Position numbers and translations under genes: made by a program. Of a stretch of 64,000 nucleotides of DNA, positions 53,717 through 62,596 are shown in pieces (position 1 is the first letter of the stretch; every line of letters begins with the position of its first letter). Location of the stretch: NCBI GenBank assembly GCA_046349635.1, contig JAXMBX010000019.1, positions 18,553 to 82,552 of the forward strand, in the 5' to 3' direction. This DNA comes from JAXMBX01 sp046349635 (GTDB lineage Bacteria > Planctomycetota > Planctomycetia > Planctomycetales > Planctomycetaceae). The notes beneath the pieces were generated by a model. That model was not told where the DNA came from. It made no database searches and saw only the letters and a program-made list of their open reading frames with translations.

Positions 53717-54088
53717 ATGCCAGAGAATTTTCGCGACACGCTGGAGACGTTTGAGAACCAGTTTCCCGACCGGGACTATGTCATTGAGACGATCTGCCCC
53801 GAGTTCACCTCGGTCTGCCCCAAAACCGGCCAGCCGGACTTCGGCACCCTGACTCTCAGCTACATTCCCGACAAGCTCTGCATCGAGCTGAAGTCTCTCA
53901 AGCTGTACCTGCAGCGCTACCGCAACCACGGTGCCTTCTACGAGCACGTCACCAATCTGATTCTCGACGATCTCGTGGCGGTCTCCGCCCCGCGCTGGAT
54001 GAAACTTGTTGCCGCGTTCACTCCCCGCGGTGGCATCCGGACGAATATCATCGCGGAATTCGGTCGCGAACATCGCCCCGCATACTGA
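53717..54088 (+). CDS. queF: NADPH-dependent 7-cyano-7-deazaguanine reductase (QueF, short type)
   Basis: A 123-residue unimodular QueF that reduces preQ0 to preQ1 for queuosine. EFTSVCPKTGQPDFG holds the catalytic Cys (C34) and Asp (D41); IELKSLKLYLQRYRNHGAFYEH is the NADPH/QueF motif. The ATG at 53717 is chosen because upstream sequence is promoter and hairpin. It converges with ftsY (12-base gap). Confidence 0.95.
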   Translation: MPENFRDTLETFENQFPDRDYVIETICPEFTSVCPKTGQPDFGTLTLSYIPDKLCIELKSLKLYLQRYRNHGAFYEHVTNLILDDLVAVSAPRWMKLVAAFTPRGGIRTNIIAEFGREHRPAY

Positions 54089-54100
54089 TCGTCCGGTCTG

Positions 54101-55045
54101 TTAGTTCAACGCAAACAGCGCTTCCACGAAGCTGTCCGCGTTGAACACGTCCAGGTCGTCGATCTTTTCACCGGTCCCGATGAATTTCACCGGCAGCGCC
54201 ATCTGCTGCCGGATGGCGACCGCCACGCCCCCCTTGGCCGTCCCGTCCAGCTTGGCCAGGATCATCCCCGTGCATTCTACCGCCTCGCTGAATTTCTGCG
54301 CCTGGCTGATCCCGTTCTGCCCGGTTACGGCATCCAGCACCAGCAGCACTTCGTGCGGCGCATCGGGAATAATCCCGCTGATCACCCGGCGGATCTTCTC
54401 CAGTTGCTTCATCAGGTTCTGTTCGGTGTGCAACCGTCCCGCGGTGTCGATGATGATGTAATCAACGCCCACTTCCTTGGCCCGCGTACAGCCCGCATGC
54501 GCCACGGCGGCCGGGTCCGATCCGGAAGGCTTCGTGACGATCTCGCACCCCAGACGCTGGCTCCACATCGTCAGTTGTTCCACCGCTGCCGCCCGGAACG
54601 TATCCCCCGCCGCCAGCATCACGCTCTTTCCCTGTCCCCGGATCAGGTTCGCCAATTTGGCGATGGAGGTCGTCTTTCCAACTCCATTCACCCCCGCCAC
54701 CAGGATGACCGTTGGTTTGGTGGAAGAGGTTTTCAAGGGGGACAACGGCTCATTCGGGTCCCACCCCGCTTCTCCTTCACCCTTCAGCAACTGCTTCAAT
54801 TTCGTTTTGACCGTTCCCCAGATGTCATCCAGTACCACCGTGCGACCCAGGTGCTGGGTCCGCAACTCCCCCACGATCGCATTCGCCGCCTGCACTCCCA
54901 TGTCCGTCTTGATCAACCGTTTGTGAAATTCGGTGAGCTTCGGCTCATCCAGAATTTCACCCGCCTTGAAGAGGTCCCGCACATCCGTCCGCAGGATCTC
55001 CTTGGTCTTGGCCAACCCCTTTTTCAGTCGATCAAAAAAGCCCAT
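54101..55045 (-). CDS. ftsY: Signal recognition particle receptor FtsY
   Basis: A 314-residue SRP-family GTPase that docks ribosome-SRP complexes at the membrane. Start MGFFDRLKKGLAKT (55045). G1 GVNGVGKTTS, G2 AAGDTFRAAAVEQL, G3 DTAGRLHT, and G4 AKLDGTAKGG are all present. The acidic A domain of E. coli FtsY is nearly absent, as in many bacteria. Confidence 0.97.
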   Translation of the reverse strand: MGFFDRLKKGLAKTKEILRTDVRDLFKAGEILDEPKLTEFHKRLIKTDMGVQAANAIVGELRTQHLGRTVVLDDIWGTVKTKLKQLLKGEGEAGWDPNEPLSPLKTSSTKPTVILVAGVNGVGKTTSIAKLANLIRGQGKSVMLAAGDTFRAAAVEQLTMWSQRLGCEIVTKPSGSDPAAVAHAGCTRAKEVGVDYIIIDTAGRLHTEQNLMKQLEKIRRVISGIIPDAPHEVLLVLDAVTGQNGISQAQKFSEAVECTGMILAKLDGTAKGGVAVAIRQQMALPVKFIGTGEKIDDLDVFNADSFVEALFALN

Positions 55046-55205
55046 GTCACTCTCAAGTCTCAAAAAGAAATCGCCACGGAAATTCCTCCCGGTGGCAGGA
55101 GGCTGTCGATGTCGGCCTCATCCCATCAAATGGGAGCAGACCCCAAGCTGCGACAATCTTACGGTTCGCGGTTCCTTCGTCGCAACTGCTCGCGGAACAA
55201 GGTTT

Positions 55206-56204
55206 TCAGGACCGCCGTTCCACAATCCAGATATTCCGGAACCGGATCGGATTCTTGTGGTTCTGCAGGAACAAAGGCCCTGCCTCCGGTCCTTCTTTCA
55301 CCGGGGCAGCACGCGTCGATGTCGGGATCTCCACATTGTTATGGATCAGCACTCCATTCTGCTTCACGGTGATCCGCGCCGGCGCCGTCTTTTTCCCTTG
55401 GGCATCGTACTTCGCTGCCGTGTAGTCGATGTCGTAAGTCTGCCACGCCAGCGGCGGGTAACACATATTCACGTCCGGCACCTTGATCCCGTAGATCGCC
55501 CCACACTCGTCGATCTTTCCATCCAGGCCGAACGAATCGAGAATCTGTACTTCATACCGTCCCTGCAGGTAACAACCGCTGTTCGCTCGCCCCTGACCGC
55601 GTGCCGTCGGCATGTACGATGTCTGGAATTCCAGATGCAACTTGCAGTCCTGGAATTTTAGATGGCTCGTCGCACCTTCCATCAGCAGATGATCTTCGGA
55701 CATCCGTCCATCGACGAATCCCGCCGGGCTTGAGCCATCGAATAAAATCGTCGCCCCTTCGGGAGGTTTCTCTCCCATCGTAGGGCTGCTCCTCTCCACT
55801 TTCTTCAACATCCCTGCCGACTTCCCCGCCGCATCCTGAACTTCAATCTGTCCACCTTTCAGGAGCGCCTTCCCCTGCGGGAGCGCGAACGTTGCTTCAC
55901 TGCCGTTCGCCGTCGCATCGAAGCGCTGTTCCACCCGCTTCTTCAGGCCATCCCCCGGCAATCCCCCTTCGAGAATCGTGGCCTGGAGTTTGTGTTCTCC
56001 CATCGCAACGATCTGAATCCCCAGCTTCATCTTGGCGTTATCCGGTCCGGTCACTTCGCCGCTGTATTCCCCTTGCAGCGCGAAATCGGCGTCCGCCTTG
56101 GCTGGATCAACGGTGACAGGCTGGACTTCGCACATCCCCCGTGTCGGCACACAGGAAATCAGCAGCCCAAACAGCAGGAAACCGAGACGATGGTGCAGTG
56201 TCAT
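55206..56204 (-). CDS. Exported DUF1080 (3-keto-disaccharide hydrolase-like) protein
   Basis: A 332-residue secreted protein, start MTLHHRLGFLLFG (56204), signal peptide about 1-25. Residues 140-332 are the DUF1080 concanavalin-like sandwich: LLMEGATSHLKFQDCKLHLE, ANSGCYLQGRYEVQILDSFG, and NVCYPP-like NMCYPPLAWQTYDIDYTA. The motif GRYEVQILDS is diagnostic. Planctomycetes have many of these, thought to act on keto-sugars or glycans. The N-terminal 130 residues are a separate small beta-rich domain. Confidence 0.85.
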   Translation of the reverse strand: MTLHHRLGFLLFGLLISCVPTRGMCEVQPVTVDPAKADADFALQGEYSGEVTGPDNAKMKLGIQIVAMGEHKLQATILEGGLPGDGLKKRVEQRFDATANGSEATFALPQGKALLKGGQIEVQDAAGKSAGMLKKVERSSPTMGEKPPEGATILFDGSSPAGFVDGRMSEDHLLMEGATSHLKFQDCKLHLEFQTSYMPTARGQGRANSGCYLQGRYEVQILDSFGLDGKIDECGAIYGIKVPDVNMCYPPLAWQTYDIDYTAAKYDAQGKKTAPARITVKQNGVLIHNNVEIPTSTRAAPVKEGPEAGPLFLQNHKNPIRFRNIWIVERRS

Positions 56205-56676
56205 GAGTGGGTCCGGATTGAGTGGGCGCAAGCGACGAAAAAACTCAAACTTTAGAGCGAATCCTTATTCTGATAGCCGCTTCGACGGTTGACAATCGAT
56301 CCCTTCCGTTTCTGTTTGAATCATTCCGTTGCGAGCCATTCAACTCTCCTGCCACATCGCGCAGGATGCCTCCCTACCCAGACGCCAAAGGCCTCCTGCG
56401 CCCCTTGTGCCGGTCGCGGAATCTCCGGAGAACCTGCCGATGAGGCCGGGAATGTGCCTCACGCCGGTTGTGTTAAAAACGTGTAAAATTCGAGTGGAAA
56501 GGAGGTTACGCTCTGTGTGGCCCTTTCAGAGCTTTACCTGATGCTTCTCTCCGGCTACTCTGTAATGCAGAGAAGACACGCGCTTCTTCCCGCCGACTTC
56601 AACTGCTGAGGGGCTGATTGACATCTGCCCCTCACGCAGCTCGCCTTAAAAATCCCTCCGGAGCCTGCTCCTCGTC
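56205..56676. other. Intergenic region upstream of the secretin-N giant
   Basis: About 470 bases of divergent spacer. A clean hairpin TGAGGGGC/GCCCCTCA (56607-56634, 12-base loop) with no T-run lies 43 bases before the giant gene's first ATG and could be an operator or leader structure. No gene seen. Confidence 0.4.
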
Positions 56677-58065
56677 ATGAGATTGATGCCTCTCTACGTA
56701 CGTCGTGCGCCTATGGTTTCACGGTCCATCTCTTTGCTGAAAAGCAAGTTATCGCGGGAAGTCCCCTTCGCTTCGAGTGTTGGACCAATCGGACTGTCTC
56801 GCTTCTTTCTGACCGTGCTGCTCCTGTTCACTCTGACCTTGGCGATTCCGGGAAGTTTGCAGGCTCAGCCTGCGGCTCCCGCCTTGAATGCCTCCTTGCT
56901 GGACCGGCTGAACGAGTCCGCAGAGGCCACCCGCCTGAACCTCACCCCCGCTCAAAAGGAAAAGCTCGCCTCGCTGAAGGCCACCCGCAACGATGCCCTC
57001 AGCAAGGCTGCCGCCGACAAGAAACCGGCTGTCATCACCGACTATGAAACTCAAGCCAGCCAGGTTCTGACCGCTGATCAACAGAAACTGCTCGACAACC
57101 TCCCTTCCGAACACCAGCTACGCTTTAACTTCCGCTACACCAAGTGGGCCGACGTGCTTGAGTGGTTCGCCCGGGAATCTGACCTCTCGCTGGTCCTGGA
57201 TGCCCCTCCTCCGGGGACCTTCAACTACACCGATAATCGTGCCTACACGCCCGCTGAGGCGATCGATCTACTCAACGGCGTTCTCTCCACCAAGGGGTAC
57301 TCGCTGGTCCGTCGCAACCGCATGTTGCTCGTCATCAATCTTAAGGATGGCATGCCCGATGCCGTCATCCCCCGCATCACTCTCGACGAACTGGACAAGC
57401 GCGGCCGCTACGAATACGTCAGCCTCGTCTTTCCACTGGAAGGCCGCGATCCCAACGCCGTCAGTACAGAGATCAAGCCCCTGCTCAGTCCGCACGGCAA
57501 GAGCGTCCTCCTACCCCAGACAAAACAGATCATCGTCACCGATACGGCCGGCATCATGCGCGCCATCAAGGCCACCATCGAATCTATCCCCAAACCGTCC
57601 GCTCCTGCTCCGGCACCTCCTGCTCCTCCGCTGGAACTGGTCGTCTATTCCCTGAAAGGTGTGAACAACGAATCCGCGGTCAAAGTGTTGAACACCCTCC
57701 TGCCGAATGGAAAGTTCGTCGCTGATGACAAGGCCGAGCAACTCAACGCCTATGTTCCCGCCAAGGACCATGAGATCGTCAAGAAAGTCCTCGACCAGAT
57801 GCTCGCCGGGCTGAAGAATCCTGAAACACAGCCAAGTGCCCGCATGGAGATGTATCCTCTCGAAACTTCCTGGCGCCTGCAGGTCGTCTCCGCCCTCACC
57901 GCCGCTTTCCCCGACGTCAAATTCAACCACGACAGTCGGCGACAAATCCTCGTCGCCTGGGGGCTGCCCGCAAGACTCGTGGATCAGGTCAAAACCGCCT
58001 TGGAGAAACTCGGGGGCGGAACGTCAACCACGTGCGCCCGCAAATTGGAAGTCTACCCCTGCTGA
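56677..58065 (+). CDS. Secretin N-domain repeat giant, first part (N0-like plus repeats)
   Basis: 462 residues. A long N-terminal extension leads to a signal segment (FFLTVLLLFTLTLAIPGSLQAQ, about 48-68). A helical region follows, then an N0-like domain (LRFNFRYTKWADVLEWFARESDLSLVLDAP, with ITLDELDKRGRYEYVSLVFPLEGRDPN). Three NolW/secretin_N-like repeats come next, each ending in a variant of D-x-I/V-K-K-V-L-D/E. The frame stops at TGA (58063-58065), then resumes in the same frame: KLEVYPC-stop-NLEPQATLTMMQGIV. So the stop interrupts an otherwise continuous repeat. The start could also be a downstream Met. Confidence 0.6.
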   Translation: MRLMPLYVRRAPMVSRSISLLKSKLSREVPFASSVGPIGLSRFFLTVLLLFTLTLAIPGSLQAQPAAPALNASLLDRLNESAEATRLNLTPAQKEKLASLKATRNDALSKAAADKKPAVITDYETQASQVLTADQQKLLDNLPSEHQLRFNFRYTKWADVLEWFARESDLSLVLDAPPPGTFNYTDNRAYTPAEAIDLLNGVLSTKGYSLVRRNRMLLVINLKDGMPDAVIPRITLDELDKRGRYEYVSLVFPLEGRDPNAVSTEIKPLLSPHGKSVLLPQTKQIIVTDTAGIMRAIKATIESIPKPSAPAPAPPAPPLELVVYSLKGVNNESAVKVLNTLLPNGKFVADDKAEQLNAYVPAKDHEIVKKVLDQMLAGLKNPETQPSARMEMYPLETSWRLQVVSALTAAFPDVKFNHDSRRQILVAWGLPARLVDQVKTALEKLGGGTSTTCARKLEVYPC

Positions 58066-58092
58066 AACCTCGAACCGCAAGCGACTCTCACC

Positions 58093-59745
58093 ATGATGCA
58101 GGGGATCGTTCCCGAGGCCCGGCTGGCGGTCGATCCCACCTCGCGCAGCCTGATCGCTGTCGCCATGCCCGCCGATCAACAGACCATCAAATCCACCCTC
58201 GATCAACTGCAAGAGAAACGGCCCGATCCCACTGCCCTGGAACTCCGCTACTATCCCGTCGCCGAAGGCACCCCCGCCGAGTTGATGCAGGCGATCCTCG
58301 CCGTAGTTCCCACGGCCAAAGTCACGCCGGACAACAAGCTCAAGCGTCTCATGATCGTTGCCACCTCCGACGATCATGACAAAATCAAGGCCGCCATCGC
58401 CCAGATCGCGAAAGGTACCCCGGAGACCACGGTCAAGGAGTCTCTTGCCCGCTTTCCAGTCAACAAGTCCCTCAAGGCCCAATTTGATGCTGTCTGGTCC
58501 AACGTTAGTCAGGATCATCCCGGCGTTAAAATTATCCCCACGGCCGATGCCGGCATCCTGTCTGTCTGGGGCACTCCACCCCAGCACGAACTGGTTAAGG
58601 GGATTCTCGAAGGGCTGAAGAAGAACAGTGTCGATGACCCCACCACCCTCGAAATTCGCTATCACTCCTTCCCTGATGGTATTCCCACCACTCTCACACA
58701 GGCGATCACCGCTCTCGCGCCCGCGGCACAGGTCACTCCGGATACCGTCCACAAACGGCTGATGGTCGTCGCCATGCCCGAGGACCAGGAGAAGGTCAAG
58801 CGGGCCATCGATCAGGTCATGAAGGAAGCCCCCAAGACGGAAAAAGGAACGCTCGTCATTTATCCTGTCACCACGGCTCAGAAGACCCGCTTCGAGGCAG
58901 TCCTCCCCAACCTGCGGGAAGATATGCCCGATCTGAAAATCATCCCCACGACCGAGAACGGTCTACTCTCCGTCTGGGCCACTCCCTCGCAGCACGAACT
59001 CCTCAAGGGGGTGTTGGAAGAACTGGGCAAAAATGTCCCTCCCGCGGAGAAATATCAACTTGCCGTCCACAGCCTGAAGCACGTGGAAGGGCCCGGGGCA
59101 GTCACGGTCCTGCAGACCCTCTTCCCGAACCTCAAGGTGACGCACGACACGACAACGAACCGCCTGATGATCTGGGGAACCACGGAACAACTTGGCCGTG
59201 GAAACAGGCCCTGGAGCAGATTGACTCCGATGCCCCTGCCGAGATCAAAGATAAGTTCATGGTCTATCCCCTGTGTGAGATTGACGCGAGACTGCCGCCG
59301 CCGCCCTGCAATCCACGGTCCCCAAGGCCCGTATCATCCGCGATCCCCGCGCTCGCACCCTGATTATCTTTTTGCCCGCCCCGCCGAACAGGAACTCGTC
59401 GCCAAGACCCTCCAGAAACTCAACCAGGAACTGCTGACGCCTCCAAACAGACCTTCCGTCGCCTATCAGCCAAAAACACCACCTCCAACAATCTCTACCA
59501 GCCTCATCAGTAGTGCCGTCCCCACCGCCAAGCTGGTTATCGACCCGCGGATCGGGGGGTGTTGCTGTCTGGGCCACTCCCACCCGAACATGAAAATTGC
59601 CTCCCTGGTGAAGCGGATCTGGCCGTACTTCGAGGGGGACAACGCCCCGCCTCGAAACCTACACCCCACTAAAATGGCACCTTCCCAGTGCCCAGTCCAC
59701 GATCATCACCGCCGTCCCCGAGATCACCATCTCCTACGGCAATGA
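58093..59745 (+). CDS. Secretin N-domain repeat giant, second part
   Basis: In the same frame as the first part, from an internal ATG, with at least five clean repeats of about 85-95 residues up to RLMIWGTTEQL near 59,190. Repeat pattern: LELRYYPVAEGTPAELMQAI, VVPTAKVTPDNKLKRLMIVA, DDHDKIKAAIAQI. Beyond about 59,195 this frame carries only fragments of real protein (RPAEQELVAKTLQKLNQELL and AVPTAKLVIDPR), because of the frameshift island. Confidence 0.6.
   Translation: MMQGIVPEARLAVDPTSRSLIAVAMPADQQTIKSTLDQLQEKRPDPTALELRYYPVAEGTPAELMQAILAVVPTAKVTPDNKLKRLMIVATSDDHDKIKAAIAQIAKGTPETTVKESLARFPVNKSLKAQFDAVWSNVSQDHPGVKIIPTADAGILSVWGTPPQHELVKGILEGLKKNSVDDPTTLEIRYHSFPDGIPTTLTQAITALAPAAQVTPDTVHKRLMVVAMPEDQEKVKRAIDQVMKEAPKTEKGTLVIYPVTTAQKTRFEAVLPNLREDMPDLKIIPTTENGLLSVWATPSQHELLKGVLEELGKNVPPAEKYQLAVHSLKHVEGPGAVTVLQTLFPNLKVTHDTTTNRLMIWGTTEQLGRGNRPWSRLTPMPLPRSKISSWSIPCVRLTRDCRRRPAIHGPQGPYHPRSPRSHPDYLFARPAEQELVAKTLQKLNQELLTPPNRPSVAYQPKTPPPTISTSLISSAVPTAKLVIDPRIGGCCCLGHSHPNMKIASLVKRIWPYFEGDNAPPRNLHPTKMAPSQCPVHDHHRRPRDHHLLRQ
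59195..59655 (+). other. Frameshift island inside the secretin-N giant
   Basis: Repeat-like peptide is found successively in different frames: KQALEQIDSDAPAEIKDKF, TAAAALQSTVPKARIIRDP, RPAEQELVAKTLQKLNQELL, SKQTFRRLSAKNTTSNNLYQ, SAVPTAKLVIDPR, GVAVWATPT, and then LETYTPLKWHLPSAQSTI, which joins the next part. At least eight frame changes are needed in about 460 bases, with no loss of coding sense on either side. Confidence 0.6.
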
Positions 59746-59755
59746 TCCCGCCAAG

Positions 59756-62596
59756 ATGAACGTTTGGGCCCGTCCCGCCGAGCACAAGATCATCAAGGAG
59801 ATCGTCGCCCGACTCGAAGCGGACGGGGGTGAAGTTGACCGCGAAACGATGGTCGTTTACTCCATGCCCACGACCGGCGGTGCCAATGCCTATTCCCCCA
59901 TCATTCGCGGCGTTCCCCGCGCCACCATCAGCTATAGCCCCGATCCCGACAAACTGATCGTCTGGGCGAAAGCCCCGGATCATAAGAAGGTCGAAGAGAT
60001 CATCAAGGAGCTGGAATCGAAAAACGGCATCGATCAGTCCCTCTCCATGCAGATCTACACCGTGGAAGAAATGACCGCCGGCACCGCGATCAACGCCCTC
60101 CTCCGCGCGCTTCCCAAGGTGGGCTTCACTCCCGACAACAATGACGCTCGCAAGTTCCTCGCCTGGGGCCGTGCCAAGGACCATGAGGAAATCAAAAAGC
60201 TCCTTAAGCAGTTTGACAAGAAATCGGAAAACGGGGACGTGGCCTTCCTCCAGATCTACAACATGCCCAAGAACGGCGCCTACAACGCCTACGTAATGGC
60301 GACTCGTGCCGCCCCCTACGCCCTGATCAACCTCAGCCCCGATCAAAGTCGGCTTATCGTCTGGGGACGCAAACCCGACCACGATGTCATTCACAAAATC
60401 ACGGAACTCATCGAATCGGGCGAATCACCCGACAAAAACGACGAAGTTGTCGTCTACACCGTGGGCGTCGTCGGCGCGGGCTATCTGTACCCTCTCATTC
60501 AAAAAATCGCCCCCAAGGCGACGATCACCTCCGGCGCCGAGCAGAACAAGCTGATCGTCTTTGCCCGTCCTGAGGAACATGAACAGATCAAGAAGGTCAT
60601 CGAACGCCTCGAGAAGGAGCGTTCCACTGATGACACCGGCGAAGCGGTCGTCTACAAATTGAAATCGACCCAGGCCGCTTACCTGATGCCCTTGATTCAG
60701 AAAGCGGTTCCCAAGGCCACGCTCACTTCCGGGACCGATCCCTACCAACTCTTCGCCTGGGGGAAACCCCAGGAACACGAAGTCATCCAGAAACTGGTCA
60801 AGCAACTCGATGGCTTGAAAGCCGGCGAAAAAGGAGGGGACGTGATCGTCTATCACGTCCCCTCCGTGGGTGCCCCGTATGCCATCCCCGTTCTGCAGAA
60901 GGCCGTTCCCAATGCCATGTTCTCCACGGGAGCGGATCCCAACAAACTCCTCGTCTGGGCCGGCCCGCACGAGCATGAAGTCATCAAGAAGATCGTGGAG
61001 CAACTGGAGTCGCAAGGGGGACCAAATAACAGCTTCGTTCTCGGCATCTATGACATCGAAGGGGCCGGTGCCTCGAGCGCGTCGCAGGTTCTCGCCCGCG
61101 TCCTTCCCCGCGTGACCTTCACCGTCGGAACGGATCCCACCAAGTTAATCGCCTGGGCTAATCCCCAGGAGCATGAGACCATTAAGAAGATGGTCGCGGA
61201 ACTGAACCAGAACCTCGACTCCCAGGAATTGCTCTCCCGCGTCTACCGCCTCAAGATCGCCGATCCGCAGGCGGCCTATTCCGCGCTGGCCCAGGTCATC
61301 CCAACCGCGCGTTTGGCACTCGATCTTCCGCAACGCTCGTTGATTATCAGCGCCACGGCCAAAGATCACGGACGCATCCAGAAGACCCTCGAAGAAATGG
61401 AAAAGGGGGGAACCGCCGCCGATCAGCCGGTCTTGAGAACCTATTCCACCCACAACTCCGAGCCGACTGCCGTCCTTTCTGCCCTCGCTCCGATGTTCCA
61501 GAACCGGACCGATATGCGGATGACGGTCGATGCCCAGAACCATGCCTTGATCGTCCTCGCCTCCCCCACTCAGCACGAGCAGGTGCAGAAGGTTCTCGAT
61601 GAGCTGCTCAAGGGGAACAAGGAATCCGACCTAGTGATCTACCCGCTCGATGAAGCGGATGGCAATACGGTCATGCGGGTTGTCAATCAGATCCTTCTCT
61701 CCGATGCGTCCCGCGTCCGCATGTCCTTCGACAACGGCAACAACCAGTTGATCGTCGTCGCCCAGCCTCGGCATCAGGAACTCATCAAGAAGACCATCGA
61801 ACGGATGCAGAAAGAACGACTCGACTTCGAGGCCTTCAGTCTCGATGTCCTTGAGCCGCAGTTCGCCGAAATGACCATCAACCGTTTCCTCAACCAGAAC
61901 CCGCGGCACGGAGAAGTCTTCATCGACGTCGACCTTGACCACCAACGTCTCTTTGTCCACGGCTCGCGCCGCAACATCGAAGAGATCCGTACGCTGCTCG
62001 TCAAGATGGGGGAAACGTCCCTTGCCCAGTCCGCGGCTCGCGCCGGTGGAAAAATGCGGGTCATTCCCTTTGAAGGGGATCTCGGCGAATCGCTCCATCA
62101 GATTGAAATTGTCTGGCCCAAACTTCGCCCCAATCCTCTCAAGGTCATCACTCCCTCACGGGAGAATTCACGGATCCTGACACCGGGCGCTCCGTCGAAG
62201 GAAGTCAAACCCGAGGATGTTCCCGATCCCGTGAAGAAGGCCGATCAATCACTCGAAGATCTCCTCCGCCAGAGCCTCGATCAGGAACAGGACGAGGAGG
62301 AGGATGATCTGGACATCGATGCCCCCGCCGGCACGACGGAGAACAAGAAAACTGAGAAGAGAGTCGCTCCCAAGGTCGCTCAAAAACCTGAGGACAAACC
62401 TGCAGCCATCCTCCTGCTTCCCCTCAACCCGCACAACCCCAGGGGCCGGCCCCGATTACGATTGTCCCCGGCGAAGGTCGCGTCACGATTACGTCCGATG
62501 ATCCCAGCGCCCTGGACCAGATGGAAACCATTCTCCGCTCCATGTCCCGCCAGTCCCGTGGCCGGGGAGGGAAGGATTTCGCCGTCTTCGCCTTGA
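59756..62596 (+). CDS. Secretin N-domain repeat giant, third part
   Basis: 946 residues in a clean frame, really open from about 59,651. It contains about eleven tandem repeats, each with a first strand such as VVYTVGVVG, VVYKLKSTQ or IVYHVPSVG, a helix like AYLMPLIQKAVPKA, a strand such as NKLIVFARP or NKLLVWAGP, and a closing helix EEHEQIKKVIERLE. This is the beta-alpha-beta-beta-alpha order of the secretin N1/N2 fold. After the repeats comes an acidic linker (QEDQEEEDD-like, QSLDQEQDEEEDDLDIDAP). The frame drifts at about 62,425; the tail RGRPRLRLSPAKVASRLRPM is out of frame. Confidence 0.65.
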   Translation: MNVWARPAEHKIIKEIVARLEADGGEVDRETMVVYSMPTTGGANAYSPIIRGVPRATISYSPDPDKLIVWAKAPDHKKVEEIIKELESKNGIDQSLSMQIYTVEEMTAGTAINALLRALPKVGFTPDNNDARKFLAWGRAKDHEEIKKLLKQFDKKSENGDVAFLQIYNMPKNGAYNAYVMATRAAPYALINLSPDQSRLIVWGRKPDHDVIHKITELIESGESPDKNDEVVVYTVGVVGAGYLYPLIQKIAPKATITSGAEQNKLIVFARPEEHEQIKKVIERLEKERSTDDTGEAVVYKLKSTQAAYLMPLIQKAVPKATLTSGTDPYQLFAWGKPQEHEVIQKLVKQLDGLKAGEKGGDVIVYHVPSVGAPYAIPVLQKAVPNAMFSTGADPNKLLVWAGPHEHEVIKKIVEQLESQGGPNNSFVLGIYDIEGAGASSASQVLARVLPRVTFTVGTDPTKLIAWANPQEHETIKKMVAELNQNLDSQELLSRVYRLKIADPQAAYSALAQVIPTARLALDLPQRSLIISATAKDHGRIQKTLEEMEKGGTAADQPVLRTYSTHNSEPTAVLSALAPMFQNRTDMRMTVDAQNHALIVLASPTQHEQVQKVLDELLKGNKESDLVIYPLDEADGNTVMRVVNQILLSDASRVRMSFDNGNNQLIVVAQPRHQELIKKTIERMQKERLDFEAFSLDVLEPQFAEMTINRFLNQNPRHGEVFIDVDLDHQRLFVHGSRRNIEEIRTLLVKMGETSLAQSAARAGGKMRVIPFEGDLGESLHQIEIVWPKLRPNPLKVITPSRENSRILTPGAPSKEVKPEDVPDPVKKADQSLEDLLRQSLDQEQDEEEDDLDIDAPAGTTENKKTEKRVAPKVAQKPEDKPAAILLLPLNPHNPRGRPRLRLSPAKVASRLRPMIPAPWTRWKPFSAPCPASPVAGEGRISPSSP

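Noticed and set aside
58060..58068. TGC-TGA as a Cys-selenocysteine pair in the secretin-N giant.
   Set aside because: Repeats in this family have no redox role, neighbouring repeats have no Cys here, and no selenocysteine insertion hairpin is evident after the TGA. An indel pair or ordinary stop is simpler.
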